DNA of 64,000 nt, taken from contig CM075943.1 in the NCBI GenBank assembly GCA_038030265.1, positions 15,686,001 to 15,750,000 on the forward strand, in the 5' to 3' direction. Shown here in pieces: positions 10,567 to 22,149 of this stretch. The translations under genes were made by a program, and so were the position numbers. This DNA comes from Corythucha ciliata (taxonomy: Eukaryota > Arthropoda > Insecta > Hemiptera > Tingidae). The notes under the pieces are model-generated. The model was not told the origin of the DNA and searched no databases. It saw only the letters and a list, made by a program, of their open reading frames with translations. Each line of letters begins with the position of its first letter. Positions within the stretch are counted from its first letter, which is position 1.

Positions 10567-12470
10567 TTTGCTCAGATTCATGGGCGTAGCCAGAGGGGGG
10601 GCAGGGGTGGGCAGTTTTCCTCCCCTAGACTCGAAAGCGAAGACTTAGTGGAGCAGCTGCCCACCACTAGATACTATCGGAATGTACGCTCACTAAAAAA
10701 ATCATTTTTCGACTTTCACTCACTAAAACAAATCAACTCCGAGGATTTTCGCGCCCTAAAAATACATATTCGCAGGTCTGACTCAACCAAAAGGCAAATC
10801 TCTCATATTTAGCCTTGGAAACATTTAGGTTTGAAAATGTGTAAACCGACTTCGCGCATTTTACCCTCAAAAAACATTTTTTCGCGTCCGGCTCACTTTA
10901 AACTAACCTTAAATTTAAAAAACAGTTTAAACAGAAAACGGAGAGTTTCCGTGGCTGGAAAATGAATTTTGTGGGTTGCCTAATTCAACAACCGTTTTTG
11001 CTGATTTTTCGTACCAAATAAACTATTTCCGCAGCCACAGGTCTAACTCCCTAAAAACCCAATTTCTCGGATTACGCTTCTATGATATCTAAAATTGCCA
11101 GCTTATTGATAAAAAAACAAAAAAACAGTTTTATGCAAAAATCACTATATCAGTAGTACCTTTTAGAATCGCCATTTTTGTGCTAAAATCGCCATTTTAG
11201 TGCTAAAATCACCAGTTTCGGTGTAACATTTTTAGTTTTGAGGTTAAACCATTTTAATTTATTTTTAGTGTGAAATCGCCTGTTTGTAGTACCACCGCCG
11301 CCTGGTTGTAAACTGAAGTTTTCACTACGAAACAGCCGATTTAAACATAAAAAAAATTTAGTGGTTTCACCTCAAAACTAAAATTTTGCCAGGGTTTTGA
11401 TAGAGTCGTCAATTTTCGCGTAAAATACTGTTTTTGGGGAAAACGTCAGTTATGGTGTGAAATTGTGAGTTTTGGTGTAAAATATCCAGTTTTAGGGTGA
11501 AATTATCAATTTTGGGGAGGAACAACCTCAGTTATAGGATAAACTCGATAGGGTAGGTACGTAGCGTGAGCTTCTAGGATGAAATCGTTAGATTCAAAAA
11601 GTAAAACACGTCATTTTTCTGATAAAGTTGTCAGTTTTTACAGTGAAATCTTTCTTTTTACAACCAAAAAACATTAAAAAAAAAACATTTTCGGGGTAAA
11701 ATATCAATTTTGAGGTGAACTCGTAAAAGGTTTGGGGCGAAATCGTGACATATTGTGAACTGACATCTTTTGGGGTTTCAACACGTCGAGCTTTTGAGCG
11801 AAATCGTCTGTTCTAGTGGAATATCGCCTCATTTGGGAAGAAATCGTCAGTATTGTGGTGAAATCGTCGGAATTGTGGTGAAATTGTCTGTTTTTGTTGA
11901 AATCATAGGACTTTTCAGGCAGACAGACAGTTTCGTCACAGACAGAGACGTTGTTCGTGAGACAGAGTTGTCAGTTTCGGCGCAAAGTCATCCGTTTTAA
12001 GGAAAACGTCAGTTATAGTGTGAAATTGTCAGTTTTGAAGTAAAATGTCCAGTTTTGGGATGGTGCCGTCAGTTTTACGGATGAAATCGTTAGTTTTGGG
12101 GTTGAAATCGACAGTTTTTGGGTAATATGCCCAGTTCATGTAGTGAAATCTTCGAAAGAATGCACTTCAAGTTTAAATTAAAATCACCTAATATGGGAAC
12201 AAATCGTCAGTATTGTGGTCAAATCGTCAGTTTTGTGTTGAAATCGTCAGAGTTTTCGAGTAAAAGTCGTCAGTTTTCCAGTTTTAGGGTGAAATCGTCA
12301 GTTTAGTGTATATCGTGAGTTTTGAGGTAAAATCGCTGGCTGTGTTGTGAAAACTTCATTTTGGGGTGAAAAGTCGGCTTTTGCTTGAAATTGTCTGTTT
12401 CAGAATGAAATATTCCGTTTCAGAGTATAATCTTCAGTTTTTGGTTCAAAAATTTCAGTTTTTAACGTCT
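10567..12470. mobile_element. Repeat family H, copy 1 (about 1.9 kb)
   Basis: Begins CATGGGCGTAGCCAGAGG plus a G run, then TCGAAAGCGA, GCAGCTGCCCA and ATCGGAA-GTAC. It continues through type C units (CTCACTAAAAAAATCATTTT) into a long type B array (GAAATCGTCAGTTTTGG and variants, about 20-25 bp, 11150-12450). Copy 2 at 27934-29810 has the same order of parts, including GGATTACGCTTCT and CAGTTTTATGCAAAAATCAC. No coding frame. Probably a hAT-derived non-autonomous element, by its start only. Confidence 0.7.
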
Positions 12471-13617
12471 CTTATAGGCGAGACGATTAAAAGACGGACG
12501 TCCTGCATTTGAGCGCTAAGCGTTTCCTACAAGTATCAATATTTCTTGAGAAAACATTGTCAGTTTTTGGATAGAAAATCCTTAATAGAAGGCTACAGCG
12601 ATAGTGTACCATCGGAAATTTTAGTTTTTGACCTATTCTGACCCTTTTTGTGAAAATTCAGTTTCCGGAGAACAATTGGACGAAATAAAGAGCCTCTAAT
12701 CTGAGTAGACGAACTACTAACGGGGGGTCCCAGGTGCATCTGACATCTTCTGCCCACCCGTAGACCAATTTTGCGAGTCGCTTTTATCCCAAATTTCATG
12801 AATTTTATTCTCAGCAAAATAAATATCGAGGATTTAGTTATATCAACAGCCACTGTCAGGAGGAGGTGGGCTAACTAAAAAAAACACAATTTCAGGGATT
12901 TTCGCTCCTACGAAAAACCAAATTTAAGAGTTCGGGTCCTCCAATGTCAATTTTCGAAATTGAAATCCAATTACCTTAAAATTGGCACCTTCCATACCTA
13001 ATTTCTCGGAGTTTCCCTTATTAAGAAATACATCGTGTAGGTTTGGCTCTTGCAGAACAAAAATTCTGGAGTTTCGGACATGGCAAACCCAAATTTTACG
13101 AGATTGGCTCCTTCAAAAACCAAATATCCCGGGTTTTCTTGTTACTAAAACCAACTTGGCGGTTTTGTTTCTTTAAAAAAAAAAACACACAATTTCGCGC
13201 GTTCGGCTCTTTTAAAATTGAATTCCGCGGATTTCGTCTCTAGAAACCCCAATTTAGCAGGTTTTGTTCCTACAAAAAAAAAATAACTTCGCGGTTTTGG
13301 CTCATTATCACTTTTCAACAGAATTTAATAATACTTACGGATGTAATTACAACATCACGATTGTGGAATTGTCTCAGGACGCTCATAAAATGCCTAATTT
13401 GTGAATAAAATGGCAATGGTGAGCCCGAAAAAGTCTACCATGTGCCAAAACATTGTTAAACCTGATGGGATGGGCAATTTAAGCCATTGAAATTGTTCGT
13501 GTGTCCAGCCCGGAATTGCTGTACAATTTGTCCCCATAAGCTGGCTACCCATCCAAGAAACTGAGGATTTGGCCACTTCGTTGGTTATTTTTCAGCTTCG
13601 AAATTCGAAAATAACAG
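12471..13617. repeat. Type C short-period tract and unassigned sequence
   Basis: From about 12880 to 13310, units of about 30 bp resemble CTACTAAAACCAATTTTGCGG with GTTTTGGCTC. The flanks (12471-12880 and 13320-13617) hold no gene I can support. Confidence 0.6.
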
Positions 13618-13931
13618 TACCGCTAGGGCAAGTCGACTAAACTCTTCTATAGGTGCCGCAGATTTCCCCCTGTCCATCAGGCGGGAGGGGTGGGGACTGA
13701 CGTCACCAGCAGTCCTTTACTCCCGATTGCTTACCCTAGAGCAGCAGAGCAAGTTAATTTTGAAATTGAAGTATATGAATGCTCAAAAATCACAGCCCAA
13801 TAACAATTAATAATGTACTGGGTCCAGCGCAAAGGCGGTTGGTACTGCTCATGACGTAGGTGAAGGACAGTAATGGCCGAAGATCTGCGGCACCTATAGA
13901 AAGTTTAGTCACCTTGCCGCTAGGGCTACAA
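13618..13931. mobile_element. MITE-like element upstream of AMPK beta
   Basis: Inverted ends of about 45 bp: CTAGGGCAAGTCGACTAAAC and CTATAGGTGCCGCAGAT on the left, ATCTGCGGCACCTATAGAAA and GTTTAGTCACCTTGCCGCTAG on the right. The interior is GC-richer and not coding. It ends about 480 bp before the AMPK beta start codon. Confidence 0.75.
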
Positions 13932-14406
13932 TTTCATATTGTATGAGACCTTTTTCCTGTATAAGAGTTCTGATTTTTAAAGGCCATGAGTGAATGAAAT
14001 CAATCTCTCCACACGTTTCGTTTATCTGGCTTAGTGCACTTTCGACGCCACTGCATCATTATTAGAGCACTAAAATAGTCAGTCTAAAAATGTTTCATGA
14101 GTAAAATGGTCAATTGAAACAACGAAACAAAAACTCAGATATAACATTAGGCTTTCTAGTGCATTCTCGCTCTAAAACTTAATTAACTAGTTATAATTCA
14201 TTTACCAACATCACAGAATGATTAGAAACTAGGAAACACCACAGTAGGAATGAGAGTCAAGCTGCTTCCCGTTCAAGCATTTGTTTTCCTTTGCAATTTT
14301 TCAGTTGAGCTGAAATTGACTCTATGAAATGGCGTTTGGGTAGTTTGACCCACTTTCTTGATTGCGTCTGATAAATTTTTGAGGACAACTCTATAAAACC
14401 GGTAAA
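13932..14406 (+). other. Presumed promoter and 5' UTR region of the AMPK beta gene
   Basis: No repeat element is obvious here. I see no clear TATA box or defined start site. The initiator context AAAATGGGT places A at -3 and G at +4, favourable for translation at 14407. Confidence 0.35.
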
Positions 14407-15574
14407 ATGGGTAACGCCGGCAGTGGCGCCGTTGGTCGAGGTGAAGGTGGCAGCGGTCACCACGGTCATCATCACCGCCATCACAAAGGCTCCGGTCCCG
14501 TCGTTGCAGGCAATGACGTCGGAACTGGAGGCCCACCCTCCCCGCTGAAAGACAACGACCATCAGGCGTTTGTTTTCGACAAAAAGTCCAACGATCCTCA
14601 CAGCATTGTGTATCATCAGTCGTCGGCTGATGATGCCAAGGACGATTCACAGGTTCGCCCCCTTGTCCCTTCCCTTCCAATGTTCACCGTAAATGTTGAA
14701 CGTGACTTGAGTTTGTTTTTCCTCCTAGGAATCATTCGAAACCCCGAGGCAACGAGCCAATACAGTCACCGAAGGAACAAAAGTTCCCGACAACGTTTTT
14801 CCGACAGTTTTCAAATGGGGTGGCGGTGGAAAACAAGTTCTTATCAGCGGAACGTTTTCCAACTGGAAAACTATTCCAATGGTTAAAAGGTGTGAAGTAG
14901 ACTCTTTGGTGGAGGGGGATATTTATTTATACAGTTTTTATTCGTGGCAGCCATGGAGATTTTGTTACCATTATTGATCTACCCGAAGGTGATCACCAGT
15001 TCAAGTTTTACGTCGACGGTGAATGGAAACACGATCCCGGTCAAGTGAGTTGTCATTCTCCGCCCTTCCTACGCCATCCTTCCACTGTAAAAAATGTGTA
15101 TTTTAGAATATAACGGAGAATGATATGGGCTCTATAAATAACGTGATTTCCGTTAAAAATACCGACTTCGAAGTTTTCCAAGCACTGGCAATGGACAGTG
15201 AAAATGTCGCGTCTCACAATAGTTCCCAGCCAGGTGACTACGGTCAGGAGATTCCACCGTTGAGACCGTGGGAGAAACCGGCCGGGCCCCCGATACTTCC
15301 TCCACACTTGCTTCAAGTTATTTTAAACAAAGACACGCCTATTTCGGTATTATTTGGATATTTGTTACGTGTTTTATTGTTGTTTTATTTTTCAAGCTAA
15401 CTCTTCTGTTTCATGCTTTCAAAACAGTGCGAACCAACGTTGCTGCCGGAACCGAATCACGTCATGTTGAATCACTTGTACGCTCTATCCATAAAGGACG
15501 GAGTCATGGTGTTGAGCGCCACCCATCGTTACCGTAAAAAATATGTTACAACTCTGCTGTACAAACCGATTTAA
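14407..15574 (+). CDS. 5'-AMP-activated protein kinase, beta regulatory subunit (complete, 5 exons)
   Basis: Scaffold subunit of the AMPK heterotrimer, binding glycogen and joining the alpha and gamma subunits. Exons 14407-14652, 14729-14889, 14951-15044, 15107-15346 and 15428-15574 give 295 aa (mammalian subunits are about 270); all introns are 61-81 nt GT..AG. The start MGNAGSG fits an N-myristoylation signal, followed by a His-rich stretch (residues 18-26). The carbohydrate-binding module runs from about 106 to 190, with FKWGGGGK (W112), ISGTFSNW (W128), HQFKF (K154) and DGEW (W161). The C-terminal alpha/gamma-binding domain contains PPILPPHLLQVILNKDT, LLPEPNHVMLNHLYALSIKD and ends LLYKPI. 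At the position of mammalian Ser108 there is Thr124, and at Thr148 there is Lys162. No frameshift; expected to be functional. Confidence 0.96.
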
Positions 15575-15756
15575 AGGTTGTTTTTTTAGAAATGTAGGCA
15601 CTGGACGTTTCACTTTAACGAATTGTGAGTTCCTTCGCATTTTATTATTTAGTTCTTAAGTTTTAACAAGTTATGGGTGCTGCGGAAAGTATTTTAACGG
15701 TAAACGTCTTACGCCTCGATCTCTGCTCTAAAACGAGATACGAATTTACTTGGACC

Positions 15757-15762
15757 AATAAA
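15757..15762 (+). terminator. Candidate polyadenylation signal of AMPK beta
   Basis: AATAAA lies 183 nt after the stop codon in ACCAATAAATACTC, the first canonical hexamer downstream. Confidence 0.5.
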
Positions 15763-15959
15763 TACTCGTACAGGTGAGAGAAGAGAGTGCTCCACACAAC
15801 TGCGCCCCAACGCCAAACCACAACATGAAAATGCAAAAAAAAAAACAGCATGAAAATTCGTTACCATTACTTAAGTAAATCTCTGATATGATTTTTATGT
15901 TTAAAAAAAAATGGCAAAATCACGTGGAGAAATTATATTTTTGGTATTTGAATGGTGAC

Positions 15960-17700
15960 GTTGTGGGGATTCGATTCAACAGCTTTTTGCGTTTGACGCC
16001 TTGATAGCCCTTGAAATTTCATGAAATTTTTGCTCTTTCCAATTTTGGGTTTCTCGTTTGTTTAAAAGCGTTTGTTCAAATTTCGTGGCCTCCGCTCTTC
16101 CAGACCAAATTTTCAGGATTCGGCTCGATCTAATTCTAATTTTTAGGAAATTTTTCTCTTTCAAAAACCAAATTTTGTATGGACTTGGCTCTTTTAAGGC
16201 CCAAGTTTGTGGAAATTCGCTCTTTCAAAGCCACATTTCTTGGATTTGGCGACTTTTAAACCCAATTTTGGGGAATTAAGGTTTATCAAAAATCATGGCC
16301 TTAGCTCTTCCTAAAAACCAGTTCGACTAGTTCAGAAAAATAATTCGTCTAGTTTAGACACCAAATATCCGTGGCACCCCAAAGTTGAGTTTTCTCCACT
16401 TCAGCAGAAAATTAGCAATTTTTTCTATATTTTAGCAGAGAATTAGCGTTGTTCTCAGTTTGATGTTAAAATTAAGTTTTTCCTACGTATTCTCCTCAAT
16501 ATTAGCCAAAATAGCAGGTTTTGTCCAAATTTTTGCCACGAATCGCATTTTTTTGTTCACCATGCGCTAGGAATTCGCGATTTTCCTCTGCCGTAAATCA
16601 ACGATTTTTCCCCCTATAATTGGCGCTTTTTCTCAATTTTAACCTCAAAATTGCCTTCAGAAGCCGCGAATGGACGTATTTTCAGTTGTGGATGCAAATT
16701 GGAATTATTGACAATTTTAGTGATTATCCTCAATTTTTCCCGTGAATAAGCGCTTTTCTCAATTTTTGCAGCGTAGTAGCGTTTCTAATCCGTGAATTAG
16801 CAAATTTTCTCAATTTTAACCTCGAATTGGTGTTTTCCGCACTAGCGAATTGGTTTTTTTAAAAAACAATTTAGGCTGAAAAATTAGCCTTTCTCCTAAT
16901 TTTGATTTTTTCAAGCCGCAAATTAGCATTTTTGTACATTTTAGCACCGCATGAGCAATTTTGTTTTAATTTAAGCTATAGATAGCGCTTATTCACAAAG
17001 CGAAAAGCAAACTTATAGAAATTCAAGTAGTACGGTACTGCCCACAATTAAGCCGTTTTAACGACATTCAAAAGAAAAACATCCATTACAACACCCGTTC
17101 AAACAATCACTTCAGGATCAACGCCAGCTTTTCCAAATTTCGTTGACCAATCAAACACAAAATAGTGCAAGAATCACACATACTGGTCCTTTTACCCATT
17201 AAAATTTCAAAAAATTTTCAAAGCGATTCTAGCAATTTGCGAATTTTCTCAACAAACCTTTTCAACCTTTTCCAGCGAATTTTTTTCTCAATTCGAGCTG
17301 AAAAGACCCAACGAATTATGGTCCAAAGAGAATCAGGCTTGTTTTATAACGTATTACTTTTTAAAGTTTTTGCCAAGCAAAATATTGACGATAAAGATGC
17401 TGAAGTGTGGAAAAAACGCAAATTCGCGGTGAAAATAGGGAAAACGCCCATTTGTGGCTTCTGAAGGTAACCTCGTGACTGAAAGTGAACAAAGTCGCTA
17501 ATCTACGACGGCTACTGAGACAAAATCCGCTAATTCGCGAATCAAATTCATAAAAGGCGTTTAATTCGCGGCGAAAATTGGGGGAAAACTCACTCACGGA
17601 AAAATTGAAAATTAGCAGCTAAGAATTAGGTGAAACGCCAAGTCGCGGCTAAAATCAAGAAAAATTGCTAACTAAGGGTTAAATTGAGAACATTAGGTAC
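15960..17700. repeat. Type C then type A short-period tracts, the latter in both orientations
   Basis: 16000-16330 carries type C-like units (CTCTTTCAAAAACCAAATTT). 16380-16990 carries type A units in forward form (GAATTAGCG..CTCAATTTT). 17370-17700 carries type A in reverse form (GCGGTGAAAATAGGGAAAACG). The switch of orientation around 17.0-17.3 kb gives a diffuse inverted repeat. Open frames such as 17165-17464 are by-products. A possible hAT-like end in inverse orientation (ATGATCCGGCCCTTG) follows at about 17788-17802. Confidence 0.65.
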
Positions 17701-18051
17701 AAAAATAATTTTGGTTTATTTCAAGTTTCTTCACCTTACTCGTCTGAGTGCCGTCTGGGGTGAAGGCCCCTTCTATCCCCCTCCCCTTAATGATCCGGCC
17801 CTTGGGATGGTACATAAGCATTCAGTATTTTTAGTCCCCACAAACTATCAAGCTGTGTAATCAACACAAGGAATTGACAGTTTAGCCACAAAACATCAAA
17901 TTTCCTGCTTATAAAAGTTAATACGCGCTTGCGTCATACACTGCCTATTTTAAAGTCATGTCCAACCTACTCCTTGTCCCTCACCCTTTGAAACGATAAA
18001 AGCCCTTTTCCCTAAAAACATCCACGCACGCCTGACAACCTTTCACTTTTA

Positions 18052-20488
18052 AGGGGCCCACACACGGTCAAACATGCTTGACAAGCATGGTTTTATTAGT
18101 TTCGCTTGTCAAGCATGTTTGACGTTTGATGTCGCACCCACACGGTCAAACTTGTCGTCAAGCTTCAACTTCAAACGTGCGCCCAAGCTTCAGCAGTGCT
18201 CATTTTGCGTTCATAATATGTTTAAGTATGGATATTAACCATTTGAGTTATTTTTATTGCCTTATCAGGACCGAAGCCGCAAAATAAAGCCCACAGGAAG
18301 AAGAAAAGGTCTACGTGGACCAAACAATGGCTCATGAAAAGAGGTACTTTGGCCACGCAAATCTCTTGGAAGAGCTGAGATGTGCTCAGAGATTTCTTAT
18401 AAATATATTATTTTTTCTTATCGTCTATCTTATAGACGTAAAGTGTGCGAGTATGCTCCATGTTTCCAGGAAAGTATGTCCTTTCCTCGTGAAACACCCA
18501 ATATTTAGTCAAAGGATTATTATGAAAAACCAATTTTTTCATTCTCATAAAAATCACCCAAATACCCTTTTGGCTTATTATTTCTCAATAATAAGTCTTT
18601 GTAATCGTATCGCAAAAAAATTTTTTTGACCCCCCCTCAAAATTTGTAGTTTTACGTTTCAAAGTGCGTAGAATCCAAATCTGCAATAAAAAAAAAAAAA
18701 AAATTTCGCTCCGGCAGCTGGCGGTCGGAAAGAGTGCATTTCATTTTGTATACGGATACCCTAAGCCGTCCCAGAAGTAGTAATGTTGAGACCATGATTT
18801 GTTTCGTTTATGTTTGACCCTCCCTCGTACTGTTTGCTGCCGGGTTTGTTTAAGCTGAACTTAATGGGAATCAAAGGCTATTTCAAAATGGAATCATCAT
18901 ACCGAATATGATGCTTCTAGAATCAACTGGTGATTTTTAGTGATTTTTTTACCATTTCAAGCCCTATTTTCCCCCCCACCACCTTGACCGATTTGGCCCA
19001 AATGCAATACCGACCGGGGTCTTATGACAACTGATTTTTTTGCCAAAGCGCGTTCCGCTAAATTAATTTCTACGAGAGTTATCGTGCTAACAAGACCACA
19101 CACTTACTTCCACCACGGGGGCACCACCCCCTCCCCCTTGACTTTTTCAAAAAACTAAAATGGGAATCAAAGGCTAGTCTAACATGGAGTATACGTACCG
19201 AATATGATGCTTCTAGAATAAACTGGTGATTTTTAGTGATTTTTTTACCATTTCAACCCCTATTTCCCCCCCCCCCTCTACCTTGACCGATTTGGCCCAA
19301 ATGCAATACCGACCGGGATCTTATGACTACTGATTTTTTACATAAAGCGCGTTCCGCTAAATTAATTTCTACGAGAGTTATCGTGCTAACAAGACCACAC
19401 ACTTACTTCCACCCCGGGGGCACCACCCCCTCCACCTCGACTTTTTCAAAAAATTAAAATGGGAATCAAAGGCTAGTCTAACATGGAGTATACGTACCGA
19501 ATATGATGCTTCTAGAATAAACTGGTGATTTTTAGTGATTTTTTTACCATTTCAAGCCCCTATTTTCCCCCCCTCCACCTTGACCGATTTGGCCCAAATG
19601 CAATACCGACCGGTGTCTTATGACTACTGATTTTTGTGCCAAAGCGCGTTCCGCTAAATTAATTTCTACGAGAGTTATCGTGCTAACAAGGAAACGGCCA
19701 TAAAGATATATATAAATATAAAGAATATATAGATATATATATGAATTCCGGAGACCACTGAATTCGTGTTCTAGAGGTTCTGAAACGTGAAAAAAACATG
19801 ACATGACCCATGTTTGCCACCATCACGACGAGACCAATAGTGCATTTTTCAGAATGAAATGCACTAAAAAATGTCCGTCCGCCGTCCGGGCCATATCTTG
19901 TCCTAGGATTGCTCGAAAAAACTCGTTCTTTCGCACATAGACTCCATTTGGGGTCTAGTTGGTCCTAACATCTGATCAGTTTGATCAAATAACTCCCTGG
20001 GGTTTTATGGGCCAAAAGCGGGTCCAAAATGGGGATTTTCAAAGGATTTGGGATCATAGGGGTGTGGGGTGTCGATTTTCATGTAATTTCAAGCCGGATT
20101 TGACTACATCGATGAATAATAAACCCACAGTCGACAATTCGAAATGCATTCGACAATTAAAAGAGACTGCTAAAGTAATTGGTTGTAGTTAGTTCCAAAA
20201 GTTTGAAGAGGAGCTGTCCATTATAGGTACAAACTAGCATTGTTCGATAATTCACAGCGTTTTTCTTTGTGGTTTGAAGGTTTGATGGTTTGAAACACAC
20301 ACACACGATCAAACATGTTTGTCAAACCAAATGTTTGAGAGCAAATTTTCTGGCAGTGACTGAAAACCGTCAAACGTGATGTCAATCCTTCAAACCTTCA
20401 AACATGACCCCACACACGATCAAATCTGCTTGTCAAGCGAGGTTGGCAAACATGCTTGTCAAGCATGTTTGACCGTGTGTGGGCCCCT
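18052..20488. mobile_element. Non-autonomous DNA transposon with TIRs and TTA duplication (PIF/Harbinger-like)
   Basis: The left end AGGGGCCCACACACGGTC and the inverse of the right end agree over about 38 bp, continuing into AAACATGCTTGACAAGCATG. Each end is flanked by TTA (18049-18051 and 20489-20491). Three-base TWA duplications are characteristic of PIF/Harbinger elements. Subterminal copies of TCAAACATG-type motifs occur at 18130-18190 and 20280-20460, a usual layout for transposase-binding sites. There is no transposase frame; the interior contains a 297-bp tandem repeat and an AT microsatellite. Confidence 0.8.
18866..19690. repeat. Tandem repeat, unit about 297 bp, 2.8 copies
   Basis: Units start at GGGAATCAAAGGCTA (18866, 19162, 19461), so the periods are 296 and 299 bp. 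Each unit holds CCGAATATGATGCTTCTAGA, TGACCGATTTGGCCCAAATG and GCGCGTTCCGCTAAATT. Units 2 and 3 resemble each other more than unit 1. The last unit breaks off at about 19690 next to an AT-rich microsatellite (19700-19742). It lies wholly inside the 18052-20488 element. Confidence 0.95.
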
Positions 20489-20627
20489 TTAGTCACAAAT
20501 AAATCAGTCAGTCAATGGCGTATTAAATGGCGAGGGGATTGAAGCGGATATCACGTCTGGAAAAATATAATTAAATCGTAAACTTAAAATATAGGGAACA
20601 GGGGATTAATACGTGGTTGGTTAGGTT

Positions 20628-21651
20628 TCAGGAATATTTCGTTAAATCCATGTTTTTCACGAAATCAATCACTTCGGCGCTTCTGTCGCTCAACGGATGG
20701 ACCAACGCTAGCCTCGTGTAAAATTCTGCCAAATACTGCACTTTATCCACGAGGTCCTTTTTCATCTGCTGCGACCTGAGGACAAAATAAAAGTGTTCAA
20801 AATTGGTGTTAACGTGTTGCCCCTGGTTAGGAGGGGGGAAGGGGGTGTACCTATCGTCGGTCTCTACAGGGGCACGATTTTCTCTCGCTTCGTAGAGTTG
20901 GTCCTGATAACCGGCATACTTTTCTTTCCACGCATTGTTATTAGATAGCAATGCTTCAAATAACTTTCTGTTCTTATTCAGAGCGTCTTTTTCGTAATAG
21001 CAGTTGTCCACAAATTGTTTGCTGACGAGACTTCGGGCTCTGCAAAAAAGTTCAAACGTCAGTACAGTTCTGAGAACTGAGACCGTGGAAACTAATCACT
21101 TTTGCCGTAATTCAGTCCCGTACGGATTTGACTGAGGGTTTTTCTTTGTAATCACGTCGAAGAAATAGGAAAATTCTACGTAACGATTCCAGTTTTTCAA
21201 CACTTGCTGGAAACTTAATTTTAACGCCGTTTCACTGTAATAGGTGCGCTCTTCTGATCAACAACAACATGAAATCGTGTGAAAAATGAGCATGCATTTC
21301 ATTTTTTCCTCTCACCTAGTGCTTCCGGACTGTTGTTGTTACGTACAGATTTGAGCAAAACAGTTCGACCGAGGAGCAAGTTGAACAATTTCTCTTTTTC
21401 TATCGGGTTCCTGTTTAATTCGTGGGTGAAAGTTTGAATCTGAGGATCGCCAGATGAATAGCTTTCAACTTGCAAGTTCTCGTCGTCTTTCTGAAAGTTG
21501 AAAAAATACAATAGCAAGAGCGACGAGTTGGACCCAATTTCACGCCGTTGAATCGCGTAACGCCGTTTTTTTCTTGAAGTACTTGTTTAAATTTAAGGCA
21601 CTTACATCCATTTGTCCCACGGAAGACAGCACTATTGAAAAAGTTTAACAT
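20628..21651 (-). CDS. Uncharacterised conserved-looking protein, 235 aa, 5 exons
   Basis: Exons (minus strand) 21651-21606, 21486-21316, 21253-21100, 21039-20851 and 20775-20628 join in frame with introns of 60-119 nt and GT..AG borders. The start is the first ATG, giving MLNFFNSAVFRGTNG; the first splice uses an acceptor ending AAAG, the weakest junction, so the N-terminus is uncertain. The product is soluble, charged and mostly helical in character, without signal peptide, membrane segment or cysteine motif. Readable stretches include ELNRNPIEKEKLFNLLLGR, VLKNWNRYVEFSYFFDVI, NRKLFEALLSNNNAWKEKY and LAEFYTRLALVHPLSDRSA. I do not recognise the family. The fourth intron (75 nt) is in frame and stop-free, so it might be retained. 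The consistent phases make a real gene likely. Confidence 0.75.
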
Positions 21652-21699
21652 TTGGTTTCGGACTTCTCACTGACTTTTCAAACGGATTTCAGTTGCTAT

Positions 21700-21984
21700 C
21701 TAATGTCATCGCTTTTGTTGTTTTGGCGGTTGATCAAGTTGTTGCGGCCGTGACCTTTTCTACCGTCAACCAAATAGGACGATAACAAAGTCCACTCATA
21801 AGCAACCGACCTACCTGTTATTCTGGGTATTGTGTGTGCATTGAGTAACAGTGGCGTAGGTAGGAATTTGTCCTGGGGGGGGGGATCAGATTGAAATCTC
21901 GTAATGGCGTGGGGAGGGGGGTAATTTCACATTTTAGTCATCATTCCACCCAGCCAGCACACTCTTGAATCTGGACATCTTGCT
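21700..21984. other. Upstream region of the unidentified gene, with hAT-like end
   Basis: Presumed promoter of the minus-strand gene. At 21851 there is CAGTGGCGTAGGTAGG followed, after AATTTGTCCT, by a run of G. This resembles a hAT terminus, but no partner end was found. Confidence 0.35.
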
Positions 21985-22123
21985 GGGGGCTTATTCTCTA
22001 ACTACAAGCAATATTTTTTTCGCCAGCCATGCGTCTATTTCATTCATTTGTTTGAAGAAAATTAATGAAATAAACATATGACTGCGAAAAAGCTATTGCT
22101 TCGGAGTTAGAGAATAGGCCCCC
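21985..22123. mobile_element. MITE family G, copy 1
   Basis: GGGGGCTTATTCTCTAACTA on the left pairs with GTTAGAGAATAGGCCCCC on the right; the arms extend through GCAATATTTTTTTCGC and TATTTCATT for about 60 bp. A sister copy with the same ends and the same central TTAATGAAATA lies at 51031-51169. Confidence 0.8.
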
Positions 22124-22149
22124 TGGCCTCATCATAGCCTCAATCTCTC

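Noticed and set aside
18680..18705. Poly-A run as sign of a processed retrogene
   Set aside because: It lies inside the TTA-flanked DNA element and no coding sequence precedes it.
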